Shown piece by piece: positions 1 through 8,980 of a DNA stretch of 64,000 nucleotides (its first letter is position 1; the number at the start of each line of letters is the position of its first letter). The stretch spans positions 1 through 64,000 of the forward strand of contig NZ_JAJQMN010000011.1 of NCBI RefSeq assembly GCF_028994775.1, read 5' to 3'. The stretch comes from Promicromonospora iranensis. GTDB taxonomy: Bacteria > Actinomycetota > Actinomycetes > Actinomycetales > Cellulomonadaceae. The position numbers and the translations under genes were made by a program. Under the pieces are notes generated by a model. The model saw nothing but the letters and a program-made list of their open reading frames with translations, was not told the origin of the DNA and ran no database searches.

Positions 1-413
1 ATCAACGAGCCCGGGCTCTCGTGCTCGTAGCGGCGGATAGGTTCGCCGGTGATCCGGTCGATCCGCCACAGGCGGTTGATCCGGGCGCGGACCAGCACGG
101 CGTGCACGGTCGAGGCCGGCATGCTGAGCCGGCCGGCGATCTGAGCTGGTCCCAGACGGTGCCGCCACCGCAGAGCGACGATCTGCTTGACCGTGCCCTG
201 CGGGGTCCGCGAAGGGCTGTGGTGCGGGCGGGAGGACCGGTCGGTCATGCCCGCGGTGCCTTCGGTGCGGTAACGGTGGGCCCACTTGCTGGCGGTGCGA
301 GGCGAGACCATGAACATCTTCGCCGCGCTGGTGATGGTCCATCCGGACTCGACGACCAGACGCGCCAAGCGCAGGCGTGCTCGCGGAGTCAGCAGGGCGT
401 TAGCGTGGGTCAC
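1..413 (-). CDS. IS481-family transposase, N-terminal part (runs off the window)
   Basis: Open frame on the minus strand from a GTG at 413 to the window edge, about 137 codons. A GGAGG lies 5 nt before the GTG. The peptide begins VTHANALLTPRARLRLARLV and contains two helix-turn-helix-like segments (about residues 15-50, with VSPRTASKWAHRYR, and 80-115, with LGPAQIAGRL and STVHAVLVR), then the tract RYEHESPGS that precedes the DDE integrase core in IS481 transposases. The catalytic core is off the window. No frameshift is seen, so the element may be recent. It would catalyse transposition of the element. Confidence 0.85.
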   Translation of the reverse strand, partial: MTHANALLTPRARLRLARLVVESGWTITSAAKMFMVSPRTASKWAHRYRTEGTAGMTDRSSRPHHSPSRTPQGTVKQIVALRWRHRLGPAQIAGRLSMPASTVHAVLVRARINRLWRIDRITGEPIRRYEHESPGSL

Positions 414-534
414 GAAGGCCTCCGGTGCGTGGAGCGGTTATTCGACATCTCCACTTCACGACCGGAGGCCTTCGTCAGCTGGTAACCCGGCCGCGTGTCG
501 TCAGAATCCAGGAACAACCTCCCTGGACATCACA
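1..534 (-). mobile_element. IS481-family insertion sequence, 5' end only
   Basis: The terminal inverted repeat reads TGTGATGTCCAGGGAGG on the minus strand, starting at 534, and is followed inward by the transposase gene on the same strand. A terminus beginning TGT and a helix-turn-helix transposase of this type are features of IS481. The other end lies outside the window, so element length and intactness cannot be judged. The part visible has no stop or frameshift. Confidence 0.85.
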
Positions 535-540
535 CCTAGC
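535..540. other. Candidate IS481 target site CCTAGC
   Basis: The six bases directly outside the IS end match NCTAGN, the preferred and duplicated target reported for IS481 of Bordetella. The matching copy at the far end lies outside the window, so this is an inference from one side only. Confidence 0.5.
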
Positions 541-556
541 CCGGTGCGTGGGTGAT

Positions 557-612
557 CGGCAAAAAGTCAGGTGATCGGCATTCCGAACTGCCGATCACCT
601 GACTTTTTGCCG
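557..612. terminator. Bidirectional hairpin terminator, palindrome family A copy 1
   Basis: Perfect 24-bp inverted repeat (arms 557-580 and 589-612, loop TTCCGAAC) whose outer stem carries AAAAA/TTTTT, so either strand gives a hairpin followed by U residues. It lies just past the stop of the Crp-family gene. Closely related palindromes at 10766-10827 and 21787-21856 differ by paired changes in the stem. Confidence 0.8.
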
Positions 613-629
613 ACTGCTCCTCGGGCGGC

Positions 630-1307
630 TCAGCGCGCCCTGCGCTCCAACCGGTCCAGGTCCAGCAGCACCACGGCACGGCCCTCGCGGCGGACCCAGC
701 CGCGGGTCGCGAAGTCGGCCAGGGCCTTGTTCACGGTCTCGCGCGAGGCACCGACGAGCTGCGCCAGCTCCTCCTGCGTGAGGTCGTGCGCGACGCGGAT
801 ACCGTCGTCGTTCGGCTCGCCGAAGCGGGTCGAGAGGTCCAGCAGGGCCTTGGCCACGCGGCCCGGGACGTCGGAGAACACGAGGTCCGCGAGCGTCTCG
901 TTGGTGCGCCGGAGGCGACGCGCGAGCGCGCCGAGCAGCTGGGTGGCAACACCGGGGTGGTCGGCGATCCAGCGCACGAGCGACTCGTGACGCAGCTCGT
1001 AGACCACGGAGTCCGACACGGACGAGGCCGACGCGGTACGGGGCCCCGGGTCGAACAGGGAGAGCTCCCCGAACATCTCGCCCGGACCCAGGATCGACAG
1101 CAGGTTCTCGCGGCCATCGCTCGACCGGCGACCCAGCTTGATCTTGCCCTGCGCGATGACATAGAGCCGGTCGCCCGGCTCGCCCTCGCGGAAGAGCACG
1201 TCACCCCGGACCAGCTCCACGGGCACCATGGACTCGAAGAGCGCGCGCGTCTCCTCGCCTTCCATGTCCGCGAAGAGGGGGGCAGAGAGTACGACTTCGT
1301 CGTCCAC
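630..1307 (-). CDS. crp: Crp/Fnr-family transcriptional regulator (GlxR/Crp type)
   Basis: A 225-residue cAMP-receptor-type regulator. The N-terminal cyclic-nucleotide fold holds GELSLFDPGPRTASA, the nucleotide pocket of actinobacterial GlxR/Crp proteins; the C-terminal winged helix reads LTQEELAQLVGASRETVNKA. The GTG at 1307 gives the family's usual length and start (VDDEVVLSAPLF) with GAGG upstream; an in-frame ATG at 1343 with GAGGTGG upstream would add 12 residues and cannot be excluded. Such proteins control carbon and energy metabolism genome-wide. It lies downstream of prpC on the same strand but is separated by hairpins, so it is probably its own unit. Confidence 0.93.
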   Translation of the reverse strand: MDDEVVLSAPLFADMEGEETRALFESMVPVELVRGDVLFREGEPGDRLYVIAQGKIKLGRRSSDGRENLLSILGPGEMFGELSLFDPGPRTASASSVSDSVVYELRHESLVRWIADHPGVATQLLGALARRLRRTNETLADLVFSDVPGRVAKALLDLSTRFGEPNDDGIRVAHDLTQEELAQLVGASRETVNKALADFATRGWVRREGRAVVLLDLDRLERRAR

Positions 1308-1483
1308 CAGTGGTGTCCTCACGTGTCGGGGACTTTCGTCCATCAGTCTTTTCCACCTCTCAGTCTGCCTCAATGTCACGAGAATGCCGGGTCATCGGGT
1401 TCTCTCGTGGCGTCCGCGTGGCGTGGAGACCGACGTGATCGTCCGCCTCGTGCGGGATGTCGGCTTTGCTCGGTGCGAAGTAG

Positions 1484-1543
1484 GACGCCCGTCCATAAAT
1501 CCTAGGGGGTCTCACCTGGGAGTTTGGAACGGGCGTCCCAGGT
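1484..1543. terminator. Overlapping hairpins between prpC and crp
   Basis: Two mutually exclusive stems can form: GACGCCCGT (1484-1492) with ACGGGCGTC (1529-1537), and ACCTGGGA (1514-1521) with TCCCAGGT (1536-1543). They sit directly after the prpC stop, so termination of the prp transcript is the simplest role. There is no T-tract, which weakens an intrinsic-terminator reading. Confidence 0.45.
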
Positions 1544-1548
1544 ACCGC

Positions 1549-2664
1549 TCAGGGAACCTCGCGCTGCTCCGGTCCCACGTACTCGCACACCGGCCGGATC
1601 AGCGCGTTCGCGGCGCGCTGCTCCATGATGTGCGCGGTCCAGCCGGTGATCCTGGAGGCCACGAACAGCGGCGTGAAGATGTTCGTGTCGAACCCCATCA
1701 GGTGGTACGCGGGGCCTGCCGGGTAGTCGAGGTTCGGCTTGATGTTCTTGGCCGCGCCCATGGCGTTCTCGAGCGTGTCGTACAGGTCGAGCACGTCGGT
1801 CTGGCCGTAGTGCTCGGCCAGGTCGCCGAGCACCGCCCGCATGGTCGGCACGCGTGAGTCGCCGTTCTTGTAGACCCGGTGGCCGAACCCCATGATCTTC
1901 TTCTTGTTGGCCAGGGCGTCCTCGAGCCACGCCTCCGCCTTGTCGGCGGTGCCGATCTCCTCGAACGTGGCCTGCACGGCCTCGTTCGCGCCGCCGTGCA
2001 GCGGGCCCTTCAGAGCCCCGATCGCGCCGGTGACGGCGGAGTGCAGGTCGGCGAGCGTCGAGGTGATGACGCGCGCGGTGAACGTGGAGGCGTTGAACGA
2101 GTGCTCCGCGTAGAGCACCATCGAGGCCTCGAAGGCCTGCACGACGGCAGGCTCCGCCTCCTTGCCGAACGTCATCCACAGGAAGTTCGCGGAGTAGCCG
2201 AGGTCCTCGCGCGGGTGCACGAGCTCCTGGCCGTGCCGGCGGCGCTGGTCCAGCGCGACGACGGCGGGCAGGACCGCCCACAGGCGCACCGACTTGGCGA
2301 GCTCTGCCTCGACGGAGGAGTCCTCCGCCGCCGGGTCGTGGGCGCCCAGGATCGAGACCGCCGTGCGGCACACGTCCATCGGGTGGCAGTCGGTGGGCAG
2401 CTCGAGGATCGCGTCGCGGACGTTGTCCGGCAGCTCGCGGTGCACACGCTCCGTGGCCGTCTGCTCGGTCAGCTGTGCGGGCGTCGGCAGCTCGCCGTGC
2501 CACAGCAGGTAGGCGACCTCCTCGAACGACTTCTTCGCGGCCAGCTCCTGTACCGGGTAGCCGCGGTACAGCAGGGAGTTGGTCTCCGGGTTGACCTTCG
2601 AGATGGCCGACGTGTCGGCGACGACGCCGGCCAGACCCTTGCGGATCTCCGTGGTCTCGGTCAT
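1549..2664 (-). CDS. prpC: 2-methylcitrate synthase / citrate synthase
   Basis: A 371-residue citrate-synthase-fold enzyme condensing propionyl-CoA (and often acetyl-CoA) with oxaloacetate, first step of the methylcitrate cycle. The citrate synthase signature GFGHRVYKNGDSR is present, as are the catalytic histidines (HSFNAST, GPLHGGANE) and the Asp-bearing segment GFDTNIFTPLF. The length suits the short bacterial PrpC/CitZ type. The ATG at 2664 has GGAG 8 nt upstream and lies 26 nt after prpB, so prpD-prpB-prpC reads as one operon. The operon context decides for methylcitrate over plain citrate synthase. Confidence 0.93.
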   Translation of the reverse strand: MTETTEIRKGLAGVVADTSAISKVNPETNSLLYRGYPVQELAAKKSFEEVAYLLWHGELPTPAQLTEQTATERVHRELPDNVRDAILELPTDCHPMDVCRTAVSILGAHDPAAEDSSVEAELAKSVRLWAVLPAVVALDQRRRHGQELVHPREDLGYSANFLWMTFGKEAEPAVVQAFEASMVLYAEHSFNASTFTARVITSTLADLHSAVTGAIGALKGPLHGGANEAVQATFEEIGTADKAEAWLEDALANKKKIMGFGHRVYKNGDSRVPTMRAVLGDLAEHYGQTDVLDLYDTLENAMGAAKNIKPNLDYPAGPAYHLMGFDTNIFTPLFVASRITGWTAHIMEQRAANALIRPVCEYVGPEQREVP

Positions 2665-2690
2665 GAGCACTCCTTCGTGTCGAGACAAGT

Positions 2691-3596
2691 TCAGGGCTTG
2701 TAGGTGAAGACGTTCGAATCGAAGTGGTTGTACGCCGCGTAGTCGGTGAGCTCGTAGAGCCGTGCACGGGTCTGCATCTCGGGTACCAGCGCGTCCTGGG
2801 TGCCCGACGCCGCGATGTGGTCCAGCGCGCGCTCGGCGGCGCCCATCGCGATGCGCAGCAGGGTGACGGGGTAGATCACGAGCCGCGCCCCGGCGTCCTG
2901 CAGCTGCTCGGCGGTGAAGAGCTCGGACTTGCCGAACTCCGTCATGTTGGCGAGGACCGGGACGTCGAGGGCTGAGGCGACGGCCTCGAACTCCGTGAGG
3001 TCCTTCATCGCCTCGGGGAAGATCGCGTCCGCCCCGGCGTCGGCCAGGGCCTTCGCGCGGTCGATCGCGAGGCGCAGGCCACGCTCGCCGGGCTCGGTGC
3101 CGCGGACGTCGGTGCGCGCCATGATGAGGAAGTCCGGGTCGCGGCGGCCGTGGACGGCGGCCCGGATGCGCCGGACGGCGTCGCCGAGTCCGACGACCTC
3201 CTTGCCGTCCAGGTGGCCGCACCGCTTGGGGTTGACCTGGTCCTCGATGTGGATGCCGGCCACGCCGGCGTCCTCCATGGTCTGGACCGTGCGGGCCACG
3301 TTCATGGGCTCGCCGAACCCGGTGTCGGCGTCGGCCAGCACTGGCAGGTCGGTGACCCGCGCGATCTGGCCGGCCCGGCCGGCCACCTCGGTGAGCGTGG
3401 TCAGGCCGATGTCGGGCAGGCCGAGGTCCGCGGAGAGGACGGCGCCCGAGACGTAGACGCCGTCGAACCCCTTGTCCTGGATCAGCTTCGCGCTGAGCGG
3501 GTTGAACGCTCCGGGCAGGCGCAGGATGTCCGGCCCGGCGAGGGCCTCGCGGAAGGCCCGGCGCTTGGCCGCCGGCGTGAGGTGGGAGTAGAGCAT
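2691..3596 (-). CDS. prpB: 2-methylisocitrate lyase
   Basis: A 301-residue member of the isocitrate lyase/PEP mutase superfamily that splits 2-methylisocitrate into pyruvate and succinate. The catalytic-loop motif is KRCGH, the form usual for PrpB, where isocitrate lyases have KKCGH. Metal-binding DADTGFG and HIEDQ are also present. Start ATG at 3596 overlaps the prpD stop by one base (TGATG), indicating translational coupling. Third enzyme of the methylcitrate cycle. Confidence 0.94.
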   Translation of the reverse strand: MLYSHLTPAAKRRAFREALAGPDILRLPGAFNPLSAKLIQDKGFDGVYVSGAVLSADLGLPDIGLTTLTEVAGRAGQIARVTDLPVLADADTGFGEPMNVARTVQTMEDAGVAGIHIEDQVNPKRCGHLDGKEVVGLGDAVRRIRAAVHGRRDPDFLIMARTDVRGTEPGERGLRLAIDRAKALADAGADAIFPEAMKDLTEFEAVASALDVPVLANMTEFGKSELFTAEQLQDAGARLVIYPVTLLRIAMGAAERALDHIAASGTQDALVPEMQTRARLYELTDYAAYNHFDSNVFTYKP

Positions 3597-5134
3597 CAGC
3601 GGTTCTCCGCACCCAGCTCGAAGAGGCCGGTCGGGGTCTTGACGGAGTCCAGCACGCCAGGGGCGGCGACGATCGTCAGCGAGCGGACCTCGGCGGGCGT
3701 GAGCTCGGGCAGGCGCTCCGCGAGGGCGAGGAAGCGCTCGATCTCGGTGTCCTCCAGGATGCCGGCCGCCAGGGTCCGGAACTTGCGCACGTAGTCGGCG
3801 CGGGCGAAGGGGCGCGCACCCAGCGGGTGGGCGTCTGCGACGGCGATCTCGCGCGTCACCACCTCGCCCGAGGTGAGCGTGATCTCCACGCGGCCGCCGA
3901 ACGCCTTCTCGGCGGGGTCGGTCGAGTGGTAGCGGCGCGTCCACTCCGGGTCCTCGGCGGTCGTGACCTTGCGCCACAGCTCCACCGTGTCGGGTCGCTG
4001 GGCGCGGTCCGGGGCGTAGGAGTCCACGTGGTGCCAGCCGCCGTCCTGCAGGGCGACCGTGAAGATGTACGGGACCGAGTGGTCGAGCGTCTCGCGGGAC
4101 GCCGTCGGGTCGTACTTCTGGGGGTCGTTCGCGCCCGAGCCGATCACGTGGTGCGTGTGGTGGCTCGTGTGGAGCACGATGCCCTGGACGTTCGAGGGGT
4201 CCCGCAGCTCCGGCCGTTCGTTGCCCAGCGCGCGGGCCATGTCGATGATGGCCTGCGCCTGGTACTCCGCAGAGTGCTCCTTGGTGTACGTGTCGAGGAT
4301 GCCCGTGCGCGGCTCGCCGGCCTCGGGGAGCACCACGTCGTACGCGGCGTCCGGCCCGTCCAGGAGCCAGGCGACCACGCCGTCCTCGCCCTCGTAGATG
4401 GGCTCGGGGGAGGTCTGGCCGCGCAGGGCACGGTCCACCGCCTCGACCGCGAGCTTGCCCGCGAACGCGGGGGCGTGCGCCTTCCACGTGGAGATCTGGC
4501 CCTTGCGGCTCTGCCGCGTGGCGGTGGTGGTGTGCAGGGCCTGACCGATCGCCTGGAACACGGTCTCGGTGTCGAGCCCGAGCAGCGTGCCGATCCCCGC
4601 CGCGGCCGACGGGCCGAGGTGCGCCACGTGGTCGATCTTGTGCTTGTGCAGGCTGATCGTGCGGACCAGGTCCACCTGGATCTCGTAACCGGTCACGATG
4701 CCGCGGACCAGGTCCTTGCCGGTGCAGCCGGCGTGCTGGGCCACCGCGAGGATCGGCGGGATGTTGTCGCCGGGGTGGGAGTACTCGGCGGCGAGGAAGG
4801 TGTCGTGGAAGTCCAGCTCACGCACTGCGACGCCGTTGGCCCAGGCCGCCCACTCGGGGCTGCTCGTCGCCTCGGGCGCGAGGCCGAACACCGTGGAGCC
4901 GGGCCGGTACGGGTGCGCCTGCGCCTGCGACCGGGCGGCTACCGCCGGGCCACGGGTGAGGCTGGCCGCCGCGACGGCGGCGTTGTCGATCACGCGGTTG
5001 ATCACCATGTCGGTGACCTCAGCGGTGGGCTCGACGGTGTCCGTGGCGAGCTCCGCGAGCTTCCAGGCGAGCTGGTCGGTGCGCTCGAGCGGCTCGGCGG
5101 ACGGGTAGACGCGCAGGTGGTGCGTGTACGGCAT
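3596..5134 (-). CDS. prpD: 2-methylcitrate dehydratase (MmgE/PrpD family)
   Basis: A 512-residue PrpD-family dehydratase converting 2-methylcitrate to 2-methyl-cis-aconitate. Recognisable family segments include [18 protein letters not shown] and [19 protein letters not shown] near the middle of the N-terminal half. The ATG at 5134 ([12 protein letters not shown]) has GAGGAAG upstream and is preferred over an upstream in-frame start. First gene of the prpDBC operon; no PrpR-type regulator is next to it, so control must come from elsewhere, possibly from the Crp-type regulator (inference). Confidence 0.93.
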   Translation of the reverse strand: MPYTHHLRVYPSAEPLERTDQLAWKLAELATDTVEPTAEVTDMVINRVIDNAAVAAASLTRGPAVAARSQAQAHPYRPGSTVFGLAPEATSSPEWAAWANGVAVRELDFHDTFLAAEYSHPGDNIPPILAVAQHAGCTGKDLVRGIVTGYEIQVDLVRTISLHKHKIDHVAHLGPSAAAGIGTLLGLDTETVFQAIGQALHTTTATRQSRKGQISTWKAHAPAFAGKLAVEAVDRALRGQTSPEPIYEGEDGVVAWLLDGPDAAYDVVLPEAGEPRTGILDTYTKEHSAEYQAQAIIDMARALGNERPELRDPSNVQGIVLHTSHHTHHVIGSGANDPQKYDPTASRETLDHSVPYIFTVALQDGGWHHVDSYAPDRAQRPDTVELWRKVTTAEDPEWTRRYHSTDPAEKAFGGRVEITLTSGEVVTREIAVADAHPLGARPFARADYVRKFRTLAAGILEDTEIERFLALAERLPELTPAEVRSLTIVAAPGVLDSVKTPTGLFELGAENR

Positions 5135-5308
5135 GGTGATTCTTCCTCGATTCACGTGGACCGTCGTGAGGCCCGGGGTGCTGCCCGGACCGTGGGCGGG
5201 GCATCGGGTGCAACGCGCGGCTCGTGGACGGCGTGTGCGTCCTCGACCTTCTCATACTCCGCGTCCTAGGTACACGGTGCTGAACCGGGCCGCGAGCTCA
5301 GGGGTCAA

Positions 5309-6109
5309 ATGTCAGTGGGGATCGTTAGTGTGACCGATGTGACCACAGTCAGGGAACGCGAACCCGAGAAGACCGCGAAGAACGCGGCAGAGAGCCGGCT
5401 GGCGCTCGTGCGCAGGGCGCGGCGTGTCAATCGCCGGCTCGCGGAGACCTATCCGGACGCCCGGGCCGAGCTGGACTTCACGACGCCGCTGGAGCTGCTG
5501 ATCGCAACGGTGCTCAGTGCCCAGACCACCGACGTGCGGGTCAACCAGACCACGCCGGAGCTCTTCGTGATGTACCCGGACGCCCAGGCGTACGCCGAGG
5601 CGAACCCGGACGAGCTCGAGGAGATCCTGCGGCCGCTCGGCTTCTTCCGCGCCAAGGCGCGCGCGGTGATCGGCCTGGGCCAGGCCCTCGTCGAGCGGTT
5701 CGACGGCGAGGTCCCGGGCCGGCTGAAGGACCTGGTGACGCTGCCGGGTGTCGGCCGCAAGACCGCGAACGTGGTGCTCGGCAACGCGTTCGGCGTCCCG
5801 GGGATCACCGTGGACACCCACTTCGGGCGGGTGGCACGTCGGCTCGGCTTCACCACCGAGGAAGACCCGGTGAAGGTCGAGACAGAGGTGGGGGAGCTGT
5901 TCCCCCGGAAGGACTGGACCAAGCTCAGCCATCACCTCGTCTGGCACGGGCGGCGGGTGTGCGTGGCGCGCAACCCGGCGTGCGGCGCCTGCAGCATCTC
6001 CGACCTGTGCCCCTCCTACGGGGAGGGCGAGACGGACCCCGAGAAGGCGGCGAAGCTTGTGCGTCCGGCGCCCGAGCGTTCGGAGTCGGCGGGCCTGCCC
6101 CTCAAGTAG
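5309..6109 (+). CDS. nth: Endonuclease III (DNA glycosylase/AP lyase)
   Basis: A 266-residue base-excision repair enzyme removing oxidised pyrimidines and nicking the abasic site. Helix-hairpin-helix [13 protein letters not shown] carries the catalytic lysine K151; the catalytic aspartate is D169 in VDTHFGR; the C-terminal 4Fe-4S cluster is complete (C218, C225, C228, C234, spacing C-x6-C-x2-C-x5-C). The ATG at 5309 has AGGGG upstream; the first 30 or so residues are a non-conserved extension, so a downstream GTG start is possible. Divergent from prpD. Confidence 0.96.
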   Translation: MSVGIVSVTDVTTVREREPEKTAKNAAESRLALVRRARRVNRRLAETYPDARAELDFTTPLELLIATVLSAQTTDVRVNQTTPELFVMYPDAQAYAEANPDELEEILRPLGFFRAKARAVIGLGQALVERFDGEVPGRLKDLVTLPGVGRKTANVVLGNAFGVPGITVDTHFGRVARRLGFTTEEDPVKVETEVGELFPRKDWTKLSHHLVWHGRRVCVARNPACGACSISDLCPSYGEGETDPEKAAKLVRPAPERSESAGLPLK

Positions 6110-6111
6110 CG

Positions 6112-7071
6112 CTACCGCGGCGCCGGGCTTGTGCGGGCGAGCCACTCCAGCAGGATGCGGTTGACCTCGTCCGGAGCTTCCTCCGGGAGGAAGTGGCCGG
6201 CACCGGGGATGAGCTCGTACCGCAGGTCTGGCGCGAGGGCGACGGCATCGATGTCGGCGCGCTCGGGCCGCACGATGCCGTCCCGGCCGCCTTGCAGCTG
6301 CAGCGTCGGTATCTCGAGCGGGCGACGCAGCGCGGTGCCGAACCGGCGTCCGTCCATCCGGGGCGTCGACCGCACGGCCCAGCGCAGGGCCTCCGCGGCG
6401 GAGTGCGCGGCGAACGGGATACGCATCACCGACTTGTACAGGCCGACCGCGTCGTCGGGCAGCGGGGCGGCCGCGCCCAGCGCGAGCGTGCGTTCCACGA
6501 GGTCACCCTGGGCCAGCGACCGCTCGGGCAGGGTCGGGAGCTGGAGGTACGCGAGCTCCCGGAGGGCCGCCGTCGTGAACGCGGCCCGGCTGCGCAGACG
6601 CGCCCGGGCGGGGTGTGGGCTGGACAGAGCGGCGACGGCCGCCGTCGTGCCCGGGTGCAGGGCTGCCATCGCCCAGGCGAGCGTGCCGCCCGTGCCGTGC
6701 CCCACCACCACCGCGCGCTCCCGGCCGAGCGATCGGACGACGCCCGCGACGTCCGCCGCCCGTGTCGGCACCCCGTAGCCCGACGGCGGCTTGTCCGAAC
6801 CGCCCACTCCACGGACGTCCATCGCCGCCACGCGGTAGCCGGCGTCGGCCAGGGCGGGGATCTGCGCGCGCCAGGCCCACCAGAACTGGGGGTATCCGTG
6901 CAGCAGGAGGACCAGGGGCGCCGAGCGGCTCTCCGTCCCGGCGACCGCCACATGGAAGCGCGACCCGCCCGACGAGACGAACTCGTGCTGCCACGGACCC
7001 TCGACCAGGGCGCACGTGTAGTCGCTGGTGGCTGCCGTGCGGACGGCCGGTCTGGCCGAGAGTGCGGTCAC
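6112..7071 (-). CDS. Alpha/beta-fold hydrolase lacking the usual nucleophile
   Basis: A 319-residue protein of the epoxide hydrolase/haloalkane dehalogenase-like branch: oxyanion motif HGYPQFWW at 59-66, a candidate acid in GGRDGIV and the catalytic-type histidine in GAGHFLPEE. The nucleophile elbow, normally G-x-S/D-x-G, reads G-H-G-T-G at 124-128, leaving glycine at position 126 where Ser or Asp should be. It may be a non-hydrolytic or differently acting member. GTG start with weak ribosome-binding site; 39 nt downstream of glnR on the same strand, convergent with nth. Confidence 0.85.
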   Translation of the reverse strand: MTALSARPAVRTAATSDYTCALVEGPWQHEFVSSGGSRFHVAVAGTESRSAPLVLLLHGYPQFWWAWRAQIPALADAGYRVAAMDVRGVGGSDKPPSGYGVPTRAADVAGVVRSLGRERAVVVGHGTGGTLAWAMAALHPGTTAAVAALSSPHPARARLRSRAAFTTAALRELAYLQLPTLPERSLAQGDLVERTLALGAAAPLPDDAVGLYKSVMRIPFAAHSAAEALRWAVRSTPRMDGRRFGTALRRPLEIPTLQLQGGRDGIVRPERADIDAVALAPDLRYELIPGAGHFLPEEAPDEVNRILLEWLARTSPAPR

Positions 7072-7110
7072 AGGTACGAACCTACGCGCTCGGTGCCGTG
7101 CGCGCCCGGC

Positions 7111-7929
7111 TCAGTGACCGGTCTGCGCGACCCATCTCCCGGTCGGTCCTGCGCCGGGGTCGTCCGTGGTCGTGCGCGGTGCGGCGTCCGGCTGGACGGG
7201 CGGAGCCGCTGCCGCCGGGGGCGCCGGGGCGGGCACCTCCTCGACCTGACGCTGCTCCTTCGGTGGGTCGAACCGGTAGCCGACGTTGCGCACCGTGCCG
7301 ATGAGCTGCTCGTGCTCGGGACCAAGCTTGGCCCGCAGCCGTCGCACGTGGACGTCGACGGTCCGGGTGCCCCCGTAGTAGTCGTAGCCCCAGACCTCCT
7401 GCAACAACTGGGCCCGGGTGAACACCCGGCCCGGATGCTGCACGAGGTACTTGAGGAGCTCGAACTCCTTGTAGGTCAGGTCGATGGGGCGACCGCGGAG
7501 CCGGGCCGTGTACCCGCCGGCGTCGATCGCGAGCTCGCCCGCGGAGATCTCCTGCTGGGAGTCCTCGGCCGGGCCGCGCGCGGAGCGCTCGACCACCAGG
7601 CGCAGGCGGGCCTCGACCTCGGCGGGCGAGGCGGACTCCAGCAGCAGGTCATCGGCCCCCCACTCGTGGGTCACGACCGTGAGGCCGCCCTCGGTGAGGA
7701 TCAGCACGAGCGGCACGGTGAGTCCCGTGGCGTGCAGCAGCCGGCAGGTGGTGCGGGCCGCGACCAGGTCGCGGCGGGCGTCCAGCAGGACGACGTCCGC
7801 GTCCGGGGCGTCAACAAGCGCCGAAGGCTCCATCGGGAGCACCCGTACCCGATGGGAAAGCAGTCCTAGTGCGGGCAGTACCTCGGCAGACCCACCGGTG
7901 GCGGGTGTGAGGATCAACAGCTCTGCCAT
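7111..7929 (-). CDS. glnR: Orphan OmpR-type nitrogen regulator GlnR
   Basis: A 272-residue orphan response regulator. The receiver-like domain (1-120) has GlnR hallmarks EVLPALGLL and [10 protein letters not shown] (D50 at the pseudo-phosphorylation position), and the winged helix (about 135-222) contains [19 protein letters not shown] and [17 protein letters not shown], nearly identical to actinomycete GlnR. It activates or represses glnA, amtB, nir and other nitrogen genes. An Ala/Pro-rich tail follows the DNA-binding domain. The start has an ideal GAGGAGGTG. No kinase gene is adjacent, as usual for GlnR. Confidence 0.93.
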   Translation of the reverse strand: MAELLILTPATGGSAEVLPALGLLSHRVRVLPMEPSALVDAPDADVVLLDARRDLVAARTTCRLLHATGLTVPLVLILTEGGLTVVTHEWGADDLLLESASPAEVEARLRLVVERSARGPAEDSQQEISAGELAIDAGGYTARLRGRPIDLTYKEFELLKYLVQHPGRVFTRAQLLQEVWGYDYYGGTRTVDVHVRRLRAKLGPEHEQLIGTVRNVGYRFDPPKEQRQVEEVPAPAPPAAAAPPVQPDAAPRTTTDDPGAGPTGRWVAQTGH

Positions 7930-8205
7930 TGACGCACCTCCTCTCGGAACCGGCGTCTTGCAACCGTCCCTGGCTCGGGTCTCGCTGTAGCGAGACGTCC
8001 CGTCGCGTCCAACTGGCTCTGCTGAAGTCTGCCCTGTTGCTTGTTGCGTGCATGTTACACGCCCTTTTCCTGGGCACCACCATGCCGCTCAGGACCCGTG
8101 ACGCTCACATGACGCGAGTGTCGCTCGTCTCTCTCAGGCCTTTGATCAGGCGGTTCGAGGCCTCCGATTGAAGGAACTCGGGCAGACTCTGGAAAACTCG
8201 GTCCC

Positions 8206-8946
8206 GTGTCCGTCTCCACCCGCGCCGTGACGACCGCTGCGCTCGCGGCCCTCGTCGCCGCCGCGTCCTACGTCCAGCCCCGGCCGCTGCCTCTCGTGGC
8301 GGCGGTGGTGGTCCTGGTGGTCCTCGTCGCGCTGGGCTGGCCGTCGCTGCTCCGGCTGCCCGCGGCGGGCAGCACGCGGGTGGTCGTGGCGCTCTGCGGT
8401 ATCGGCGGAGCGGCCGCCATCTACTTCACGCAGGGGGAGCCGGTGCTGCGGCACCTGCCGATCGTCCTGGCCGGTGCGGTGGTGCTCGCGTTCATCGCGC
8501 AGATGCTGCGGCGTGACGGCCGGCCGCAGCTGACCGAGTCGGTGTCGGGCACCGTGGCGGGAGTCGTCGCCGCCATCGCGGCCTCCGGCTGGATCGCCGC
8601 CGCGCGGTCCGACGCCGGCGCCGCGCTCGTGGTCACGAGCGCTGTCGCGCTGGCTGTCGCGGCGGCCGTGTCGGCACTGCCGGTCCGCGGCTGGGTCGCG
8701 CTGGGGGTCTCCGCGGTCGCGGCGGTGCTGGTGGGCGGCACCGCCGGAACGCTGCTGCCGAACATCGACACGGTGAGCGGCCTCTGGTGCGGGCTTGTCG
8801 CCGGCGTCGTCGTGGGTGCGCTGCACCTGCTGCTGGAGCGGCTGCCCGCCCGGGGCGCGCGGCTGGCCGGGCTCGCGGCGAGCGCGCTGCCCGTGGCGGT
8901 GTGCGGCATCTTCGTGTTCGTCGTGGGCCGGATGGTCATCCTCTGA
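8206..8946 (+). CDS. Hypothetical polytopic membrane protein
   Basis: A 246-residue, very Ala/Val/Leu-rich protein with about seven predicted membrane segments (for example LPLVAAVVVLVVLVALGW and HLPIVLAGAVVLAFIAQ). I do not recognise the family and no catalytic motif stands out. GTG start; the ribosome-binding site is weak. It is divergent from glnR across 276 bp and convergent with yceI, so it seems to be a single-gene unit. Confidence 0.75.
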   Translation: MSVSTRAVTTAALAALVAAASYVQPRPLPLVAAVVVLVVLVALGWPSLLRLPAAGSTRVVVALCGIGGAAAIYFTQGEPVLRHLPIVLAGAVVLAFIAQMLRRDGRPQLTESVSGTVAGVVAAIAASGWIAAARSDAGAALVVTSAVALAVAAAVSALPVRGWVALGVSAVAAVLVGGTAGTLLPNIDTVSGLWCGLVAGVVVGALHLLLERLPARGARLAGLAASALPVAVCGIFVFVVGRMVIL

Positions 8947-8980
8947 GGTGACCGGGCCGCCGGCGACCGCACCGACGCGC

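Noticed and set aside
1502-2767. 421-codon minus-strand frame overlapping prpC
   Set aside because: It is the wrong frame of prpC; citrate synthase motifs are found only in the frame 1549-2664.
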